This document shows positions 30,746 through 37,165 of a stretch of DNA of 37,165 nucleotides, piece by piece. The stretch is from Deinobacterium chartae (lineage in GTDB: Bacteria; Deinococcota; Deinococci; Deinococcales; Deinococcaceae): the NCBI RefSeq assembly GCF_014202645.1, contig NZ_JACHHG010000021.1:1-37165 (forward strand), given 5' to 3'. Every line of letters begins with the position of its first letter. Positions within the stretch are counted from its first letter, which is position 1. The translations under genes and the position numbers were made by a program. The notes beneath the pieces were generated by a model, which did no database searches, had not been told where the DNA came from, and worked only from the letters and a program-made list of their open reading frames with translations.

Positions 30746-31443
30746 TACTCCCAGTCCTCGCCCAAGTTGCCCTGGAACTCCATCTCGAGCGAGGGCAGGT
30801 CGGGCAGCGGCACCGGGATCACGTTGCCGCCGATGTGTGCCAGATGCGGGTCGGCCAGGGCGATCACCAGCTCGCACAGGCCACGGTCGTGCTCCTCGCT
30901 TCCGGCGGACCTCGAGGGCAGCAGCAGGTTCACGCGCAGCCGCTCTTGCAGGGCGTGGGTGGTGAGCTGCTCCAGAGCGCCGCGCAGCGCGTGCATGTGC
31001 AGTTTGTCGGCGCTCAGCGGGGGGCCGATCAGGGTGGTCCAGGTCTCGGGCAGCGCCCGCTCGAGGGACTGCAAGATCAGCAGGGTGGAGCGGACGTTCC
31101 AGGAGGTCAGGTCGTTCCATTCGGAGGCCGGGAGGTAGTCGAAGTTGGAGTGGCTGACCTTGTCGGCCACGTGCACCACCCCGTGCAGCGACCCGAAGAT
31201 CTCGAGGATCTTTTCCTGAGCGCCGGTCCAGTCGAGCAGCCCGGTTCCCTCGGACTTGATCGGGATCGCGCTGCCGCCCTGGGCTTCGATGCGCGAGGCC
31301 AACTGCGAGGCGGCCTCCGCGTTGCCGCCGATCAGGACCACCGTCGCACCCTGCGTGGAGAGCGCGGTGGCGATGCTGCGTCCGAAGCCGGACTCGGCAG
31401 CGGTCACGGCGATGACCTGCCCCTCGAGGCGGCTGGCACTCAC
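30745..31443 (-). CDS. Degenerate short-chain dehydrogenase-like protein coupled to nrdR
   Basis: The 232 residues have the SDR fold: beta-strand IAVTAAESGFG (T14 to G21) replaces the TGxxxGxG cofactor loop, and the helix/strand order is preserved. The usual NNAG reads HVADK, and the catalytic YxxxK region reads KLHMHALRGALEQL without Tyr or Lys in the expected places. It probably lacks dehydrogenase activity and may bind a nucleotide as a regulator. The GTG at 31441-31443 is chosen because AGGAGG lies 5 bases upstream; a longer frame to 31491 has no ribosome site. It is coupled to nrdR. Confidence 0.75.
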   Translation of the reverse strand: MSASRLEGQVIAVTAAESGFGRSIATALSTQGATVVLIGGNAEAASQLASRIEAQGGSAIPIKSEGTGLLDWTGAQEKILEIFGSLHGVVHVADKVSHSNFDYLPASEWNDLTSWNVRSTLLILQSLERALPETWTTLIGPPLSADKLHMHALRGALEQLTTHALQERLRVNLLLPSRSAGSEEHDRGLCELVIALADPHLAHIGGNVIPVPLPDLPSLEMEFQGNLGEDWE

Positions 31444-31479
31444 GGAGTCCTCCTGTGTCGCATAGAGCCCATAAGTTTC

Positions 31480-31485
31480 AGTGTA
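31480..31485 (-). promoter_or_regulatory. -10 box of the SDR-like/nrdR pair
   Basis: TACACT on the minus strand, 36 bases before the GTG. No good -35 box. Confidence 0.45.
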
Positions 31486-31538
31486 GCGCACCCGGACCGC
31501 TCTTTACCGGCGGTTCAGGCGGTGGGCCGCGGCGGCAC

Positions 31539-31736
31539 TCAGTGGCCCTGCGCGCTGTAGAGCGCGGCAGCGGGCAGGCAGCCGATGCGGTAGCCGCGGG
31601 CACAGGGCTCGCACCAGTGGGCCTGGTCGCCGTCTTTGAGGTCGCGCAGCCGCAGGTCGCCGTGACAGTGGGGACAGCGGGTCGCAAGGCCGCGGGAGCT
31701 GGACGGAAAGGAGGGTTCGCGAACTAAAGCCTTCAC
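31539..31736 (-). CDS. 65-residue zinc-ribbon protein
   Basis: The small protein has two cysteine pairs, C21-C24 (CPHC) and C42-C45 (CEPC), plus C53, with about 17 residues between the pairs, as in zinc ribbons. No other domain fits in it. The gene is supported by a consensus TATAAT exactly 6 bases before the GTG start, a leaderless arrangement, and by codon use like its neighbours. It lies between the dnaB terminator and the SDR-like gene. Function is unknown; nucleic-acid binding is possible. Confidence 0.75.
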   Translation of the reverse strand: MKALVREPSFPSSSRGLATRCPHCHGDLRLRDLKDGDQAHWCEPCARGYRIGCLPAAALYSAQGH

Positions 31737-31742
31737 GTTTTG

Positions 31743-31748
31743 ATTATA
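31743..31748 (-). promoter_or_regulatory. -10 box of the zinc-ribbon gene, leaderless type
   Basis: TATAAT on the minus strand, then CAAAAC, then GTG. This is the best single piece of evidence that the small gene is real. Confidence 0.7.
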
Positions 31749-31783
31749 GCGTAAAAGGCGCTGCCAGAGCTACGCCAAGCCAC

Positions 31784-31842
31784 GCGTCCAGCAAAACCGC
31801 AGCGCGAACGGCGTGCCGTTTGCGCTGCGGTTTTGCTGGACG

Positions 31843-31843
<1 letters not shown>
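31784..31843 (-). terminator. 29-bp hairpin at the dnaB stop codon
   Basis: Twenty-nine-base arms with one G-U pair and a two-base turn fill 60 bases and begin at the last base of the dnaB stop. Runs AAAA and TTTT pair inside the arms, so a core stem CCGCAGCGC / GCGCTGCGG followed by TTTT could stop transcription on either strand. Confidence 0.8.
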
Positions 31844-33198
<1,355 letters not shown>

Positions 33199-33264
33199 CG
33201 AATCAGACCTCTGGGTGAGTGAAAAGGCAGATGAAAACGCGGCGCTTCTAGAGGCCGCGCGAGA

Positions 33265-33309
33265 CCTTCAGCTTACCGCCTGCATGGCAGGGGTACGTGA
33301 GTCTGAAGG
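33265..33309 (-). promoter_or_regulatory. Structured leader of dnaB
   Basis: Outer arms CCTTCAG / CTGAAGG enclose a smaller stem CCTGC / GCAGG with loop ATG. It lies within the predicted dnaB leader of about 115 bases. It could regulate dnaB or simply be the transcript end of the helicase gene. Confidence 0.4.
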
Positions 33310-33319
33310 GGCTGGCTCT

Positions 33320-33325
33320 ACTATA
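33320..33325 (-). promoter_or_regulatory. -10 box of dnaB
   Basis: TATAGT on the minus strand overlaps the stop of the helicase gene. No clear -35 box. Confidence 0.4.
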
Positions 33326-35942
33326 CTCCTGTGGAGCGCGGTTCCGCGGTTGCACTGGGTGAGGCCGCCTGAGCCACGGTCAGCCCGGCTTTTTCCACCA
33401 GCAGCTGGCGCTGCGCGTCGGCGAAGCGCACGCTCACCTCCCGGCGCGCGCCGCTACCGCGCGCGGCCAGCAACACCCCCACCCCGAAGCGCGGGTGAAA
33501 GACCTCGAGGGGAGGCAGGCCGCGCAGCGCCGCCTCGATCTCGCGGCCCGGGCGGCCCAGGCGGCGGCTTACCTCGAGCAGGCTCAGGCCGCGCAGCTCG
33601 AGCAACTCGCGGGCCTGCAGGCGCCAGTCGAGTTCTGATGGAACCGGCTCGGCCGCAGCGGGTGGGGAAGACCGAACATGCCGTCCGGGCGGCGGTGCCG
33701 GGCGACCCAGCGAGGCCTCCAGCAAGGCCCGGGTGGCGGCCTTGTCCAGCCCGCGCCGCTCGCCCGAGGGCAAAAACGGCGCGGCGCAGCGCCCGACCTC
33801 GGTGCACTGGTAGCAGCCGTGCTCGCAGCAGCGGCTGGCCGCCAGCGCCAGCGCGCGCCCCAGCAGCTCGGGCATCACCTCGAACACCCGCCGCGCCACC
33901 CCCAGGCCGCCCGGCCAGTCGTCGTACAGGAAAAAGTGCGTCTCGAGACCGCTGCGAAAAGCCCCGCCCAGGTCGTTGGTGTCGCAGGCCACACGCTCGG
34001 GAATCAGCTTGGACAGCAGATGCTTGAGCGTGTGCGCCACCTCGAGCGAGGCGTTGACCGCCACCTCGAGGGCCACCGTGCGGAAGGCGGGCAGCTCGGC
34101 GGCCTGCTCGAAGGCCACGTCCCCCATCTTGAGGTTGGTCATGCGGTCCCCGATTACGCCGCCGCAGCGCAGGCAGCGGCTCTCGTGCAGCTCGGGTTCG
34201 CGGTCGCACTTCAAGCAACGCCGCGCGAACACCTGCCGCATCAGCTGATATCCGCCGTAGCGGCGCTGCACGGTCACCTCCCCGCAGCGGTAGGCGACCT
34301 GACCGGCGCGCTGCCACTCGCCCAGCGACCCCGGTCCGGCCGGGCGCAGCCGCACCTCGAACAGCCCGCGGGTAAACAGGTCTCCGGCGGTGTAGGGCCG
34401 CACCAAGATGACCGTGCCCTGCGCGGTCTCCTGCCAGCGCTCGACCCGGTAACCCTGTCCCTCGAGGTCAAACACCGCGTCCACGTGCTTCTCGAGGTAG
34501 GCGTAGTGTTCGCCCGGGGTTTCGAGCGCGCGCGCCAGGGCCCGCTCGCCGTGCGTTTCCCAATCGGCGCTCTCGACTACAAAAAACGAGCGCTGCCCGG
34601 CGCCGCGCAGGTTCCAGTAGGCGGGCCGCCCGGCCGGGGGCGGCCCGGGAAACAGCCCCTCGAGTGGGGGCGAAGTGACCCCGGCCGCGCGGTGTTCCTC
34701 GAGCAGGCGCGCCGCGTGACGCGGGGCCAGATAAGGATTGGCCGGCTCGACCACCGCCCGCTCGACCGGACCCACCAGCAGTTCGCGAAAGTTGTCCACG
34801 TTGCTGTAAAAAGCGTCCACCGGTTGCGGCACGCCGCGTTCGTCCAGGGCGGGCAGGTACAGCACCAGCCCGGGCGAGGCGCGACCTGCGCGCCCGGCCA
34901 TCTGCCGAAAAGCCATGCGGCTGCCCGGGTAACCGTCGAGAATCACCACCTCGAGGTCCCCGATGTCCACTCCGGCCTCGAGGGCGTTGGTGGCGAACAT
35001 CACCCCGCCCCGGGCTCCCCGGAAGTCGCTCAGGCGCGCGTCGCGCCCGCCCGCACCGGCCATGTACAGGTGAACGCGGTCGGCGTACTCGGGGCGGGCG
35101 CGGTAGTTGCCGTACAGCCGCAGCGCCCGCCCTCGCCCCCGGAAAAAGGCCAGGGTCTTGAGGTCGTAGCGGGCGCTGGCCGAGACCACCGCGTCCCAGA
35201 AACGGCGCGGCTGACCGCGGTGATCGGCCAGGTAGTAGTCCTTGCCGTACTGCGGCGCCCCCGAACGGCTGACCTCCACCGCCTCTATGCCGCACAGCTC
35301 GCGTGCAAAAGCCACCGGGTTGCCGATGGTCGCGGTGGACAGGATCAGTTGCGGGCGCGCGCCCAGCGAGCGGGCCAGGGTCAGCAGACGCCGCAGCATG
35401 CCCGATACCTCGCTGCCAAAGCCGCCCCGGTACGTGTGCGCCTCGTCGAGCACCAGAAAGCGCAGGCCGCGCAGGAAACGCAGGGTGGCCGGATGGGTCA
35501 GGCTCCAGTGCAGCTTGTCCGGGGTGGCCGTGACCATCCGCACCTCGTCGCGAAAAGTCGCCTCGGCGCGGGCGTTGCCCTGGAAACTGGCCGATGCCCA
35601 ATCGAAGCCGCCGCGCTGCAAGAAGGCGGCCAGCTTTTCGCCCTGATCTTGCGCCAGAGCGACCAGCGGATACACGAACAGTGCGGTGGCGTCCGGGTCG
35701 CGCTCGAGGGCCGCGAACACCGCCGGAAAAAACGCCCCGGTCTTGCCCGAGGCGGTCGGGGTGGTGAGCACGACGTGCCGTCCGGCCTCGAGGTGGGCGT
35801 ACGCCTCGGCCTGATGGTGGTAGACCGTGTCAAAGCCGAAACCGCGCCGCACCCGCTCGGACCAGCCCAGCTCGCTCACCGGGGTGCTGCGCCCGGGTTG
35901 CGCCTCGCTGCGAAACAGCAGAGGTGCCCGGGGACCGAGCAC
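33321..35942 (-). CDS. MrfA-like DEAH-box helicase with C-terminal UvrD/PcrA Tudor-like segment
   Basis: This is a superfamily 2 helicase, related to Bacillus MrfA (YprA), which takes part in mitomycin-damage repair. Visible motifs are TPTASGKT (61-68), TATPDKLH, DEAH (166-169), LSTATIGNP, FATNALEAGVDIG (316-328) and QMAGRAGR (347-354). A zinc ribbon CLKC...CLRC lies at 576-593, and the DUF1998-type region (about 606-720) ends with cysteines C706, C710, C713 and C719. After a helical linker (about 769-808), residues 812-855 (FHPRFGVGVLLAARG, then SVRFADAQRQLLVEKAGL) match the UvrD/PcrA C-terminal Tudor-like segment that contacts RNA polymerase. The start is uncertain: GTG at 35942 overlaps GGAGGTG; GTG at 35879 is an alternative. 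It follows the Wzz-like gene by 47 bases. Confidence 0.88.
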   Translation of the reverse strand: MLGPRAPLLFRSEAQPGRSTPVSELGWSERVRRGFGFDTVYHHQAEAYAHLEAGRHVVLTTPTASGKTGAFFPAVFAALERDPDATALFVYPLVALAQDQGEKLAAFLQRGGFDWASASFQGNARAEATFRDEVRMVTATPDKLHWSLTHPATLRFLRGLRFLVLDEAHTYRGGFGSEVSGMLRRLLTLARSLGARPQLILSTATIGNPVAFARELCGIEAVEVSRSGAPQYGKDYYLADHRGQPRRFWDAVVSASARYDLKTLAFFRGRGRALRLYGNYRARPEYADRVHLYMAGAGGRDARLSDFRGARGGVMFATNALEAGVDIGDLEVVILDGYPGSRMAFRQMAGRAGRASPGLVLYLPALDERGVPQPVDAFYSNVDNFRELLVGPVERAVVEPANPYLAPRHAARLLEEHRAAGVTSPPLEGLFPGPPPAGRPAYWNLRGAGQRSFFVVESADWETHGERALARALETPGEHYAYLEKHVDAVFDLEGQGYRVERWQETAQGTVILVRPYTAGDLFTRGLFEVRLRPAGPGSLGEWQRAGQVAYRCGEVTVQRRYGGYQLMRQVFARRCLKCDREPELHESRCLRCGGVIGDRMTNLKMGDVAFEQAAELPAFRTVALEVAVNASLEVAHTLKHLLSKLIPERVACDTNDLGGAFRSGLETHFFLYDDWPGGLGVARRVFEVMPELLGRALALAASRCCEHGCYQCTEVGRCAAPFLPSGERRGLDKAATRALLEASLGRPAPPPGRHVRSSPPAAAEPVPSELDWRLQARELLELRGLSLLEVSRRLGRPGREIEAALRGLPPLEVFHPRFGVGVLLAARGSGARREVSVRFADAQRQLLVEKAGLTVAQAASPSATAEPRSTGV

Positions 35943-35989
35943 CTCCGTGACAAAGCGCGACAGGCGCGCGCCGGTTGTGAGCGCTGAGC

Positions 35990-36970
35990 TCAGAGTTCCC
36001 TCGAAGGGGTCCCCAGCCGCGTCGCAGAGGTCTGCACGGATGCGGGTTGCAGCGCGTTGTGCACGAAAGCCGCCAGCAGTGCGAGCACGCCGCCGACCAC
36101 GAATCCCAACAGTGCGGCCAGGCCACGGCCGATGCCGATGGGCTGCAGCGGCAAGTTGGCGTTCGAGAGCGTGCGGACCTGCGTGCTCTGCTGCGCCAGC
36201 GTCAGGAGCAGTTTCGGCTGCTCGAGGATGCTGCGCCAGCTCTGCAAGCTGGCCTCGTTGGAGGCGAGTTGCGCTTCCAGCTCGGCCGAGCGCACGGCCA
36301 GCAGCGTGTAGGCCGGGTTGGCGCTGGCCGAGCTGTTGCCGGTAAAGCGCGGGTCTACCCCGGCAGCCTCGAGGCCGCTGCTGATGCTCGCCTGTCCGCG
36401 CCCCGAGAGCGTCTCGGGCGTGCGTTCGAGAACCCGGTCAACCGCCTCGAGGGCCTGGCGGTTTTGCACGATGGCCAGCTGGATCTGTTCGATGCGCGAG
36501 CTCAGTGTTTGTCGGATGGTTTCGGTGGTCGAGTCCTCGACGTACTTCTTAAAGTCCTGGGTAGCGCTCTCGGTCAGTTGCCGGGCCTTGTCGGGCTGGG
36601 TGGCGCGGGCCCGCAGGGTAACGGCACTGCTGTCTTGGTCGAACGAGACGGTCAGCCGTGACGATACTTCGCGCGGGGTGAGGTTCCAGGGCTTCGAGAG
36701 CCGCTGGGGGGCCACGCTGCTGTAGGCCTCGACCAGGGCGGTTGCGCTGGGAAGCAGCTCGGGATCAATCGTATCCAGCGAGGCGGTACGGTTTTCCGTG
36801 TTGACGCTGCGAACACGGACGCTGACGATCTGCTGGGATTGATAGTCCTGGGCCGACAGACTGAGCAGCCCGAAGGCCAGCGCTGCGCACAGGATCGGCA
36901 GCCCGATCAGGAGTAGTCGGTAACGCTGCAAGATGGCAGCGATATCGCGCAGCGTAAGTTCCTCTTCCAC
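35990..36970 (-). CDS. Wzz-like chain-length/polysaccharide co-polymerase protein
   Basis: Wzz proteins control the length of exported polysaccharides. Two membrane helices bracket the 326-residue protein: residues about 18-38 (LLLIGLPILCAALAFGLLSL) and 283-304, the latter preceded by the Pro-rich LPLQPIGIGRG. Between lies a large periplasmic region with coiled coil (about 150-260). There is no cytoplasmic tyrosine kinase domain. AGGAGGAAGA precedes the GTG start. No other polysaccharide gene is seen on this side; more may lie past the right edge. Confidence 0.85.
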   Translation of the reverse strand: MEEELTLRDIAAILQRYRLLLIGLPILCAALAFGLLSLSAQDYQSQQIVSVRVRSVNTENRTASLDTIDPELLPSATALVEAYSSVAPQRLSKPWNLTPREVSSRLTVSFDQDSSAVTLRARATQPDKARQLTESATQDFKKYVEDSTTETIRQTLSSRIEQIQLAIVQNRQALEAVDRVLERTPETLSGRGQASISSGLEAAGVDPRFTGNSSASANPAYTLLAVRSAELEAQLASNEASLQSWRSILEQPKLLLTLAQQSTQVRTLSNANLPLQPIGIGRGLAALLGFVVGGVLALLAAFVHNALQPASVQTSATRLGTPSREL

Positions 36971-37056
36971 TCTTCCTCCTCGCCTCCGGTGCAGAACGGT
37001 TTTTGGTCGTTCCCGTCGGCATTCCTTGACGTGTTCCTCGACGGAATCCGGCCTTC

Positions 37057-37062
37057 AGTTTA
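37057..37062 (-). promoter_or_regulatory. -10 box of the Wzz-like gene
   Basis: TAAACT on the minus strand, with the expected -35 position over the plus-strand TTGACA at 37080. The leader would be about 80 bases. Moderate support only. Confidence 0.4.
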
Positions 37063-37079
37063 CCTCAGAGCGGGGGGTG

Positions 37080-37108
37080 TTGACAGTTTTGGTGCGGGGG
37101 TGTATTCT
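37080..37108 (+). promoter_or_regulatory. Strong outward promoter at the right edge
   Basis: Consensus TTGACA (37080-37085), 17 bases, TATTCT (37103-37108). A second TTGACA begins at 37159 just before the window ends. The gene it drives lies outside. Tandem strong promoters are typical of rRNA or other highly expressed operons, but no coding or RNA gene is visible. Confidence 0.7.
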
Positions 37109-37165
37109 CTTTTTCGCCCTGAGCGAGGCCGCGAGGCGAATGCGCGAGGGTGAGCAGATTGACAA

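Noticed and set aside
33678-35987. A 769-residue plus-strand open frame over the helicase gene
   Set aside because: All recognisable motifs are on the minus strand; this frame is a composition artefact.
37109-37165. A truncated gene or rRNA at the right edge
   Set aside because: No start codon with ribosome site or recognisable RNA sequence is present in the last bases; only the promoter can be supported.

Overview
The window looks like chromosomal DNA of a Deinococcus-type bacterium. It is GC-rich and carries a DdrO-like radiation-response repressor, an SlpA-like S-layer/outer-membrane protein with SLH domain, coiled coil and beta-barrel, and several small proteins of a deinococcal kind. 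Many genes have a -10 box (TANNNT) 6-7 bases before the start codon, the arrangement of leaderless mRNAs in this phylum. I see no prophage, insertion sequence, plasmid gene or CRISPR array. Most of it is ordinary housekeeping sequence with a few uncharacterised genes.

Layout. 1-4570: tRNA-Gly(GCC), tgt, then slpA with a long leader. 4646-9251: a secreted TPR protein, Mn-dependent pyrophosphatase, folC and an M32 carboxypeptidase. 9330-10208: an unknown 85-residue protein divergent from ddrO. 10294-13862: arginase (minus strand), then yceD, moaC, a cysteine-poor DUF2229-like protein and a small membrane protein. 14000-18812: rpmF followed by the fatty-acid cluster fabH-fabD-fabG-acpP-fabF, with a TetR-type dyad over the fabH -35 box. 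18995-24962: polyphosphate genes, ppk1 (plus) and ppx (minus), flanking a secreted VWA protein with tandem C-terminal repeats. 25052-28943: DedA membrane protein, HAD phosphatase, Ser/Thr kinase, UPF0173 metal hydrolase and two small DUF proteins. 29078-33198 (minus): RlmI-like methyltransferase, nrdR coupled to a degenerate SDR, a zinc-ribbon micro-protein and dnaB. 33321-36970 (minus): an MrfA-like helicase with a C-terminal UvrD/PcrA Tudor-like segment, and a Wzz-like protein. The right edge has a strong outward promoter whose gene lies outside.

How the genes work together. FabD, FabH, FabG, FabF and AcpP supply the initiation, elongation and carrier functions of type II fatty-acid synthesis. 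Ppk1 and Ppx make and degrade polyphosphate, and the pyrophosphatase handles PPi. DdrO, the MrfA-like helicase and possibly the 85-residue protein point to DNA-damage biology. NrdR and DnaB concern dNTP supply and replication.

Most worth a second look: the helicase-Tudor fusion, the VWA repeat protein between ppk1 and ppx, the ddrO intergenic region with its unknown neighbour, the dyads at fabH and the kinase, and the strong excess of the palindrome CTCGAG across the window.
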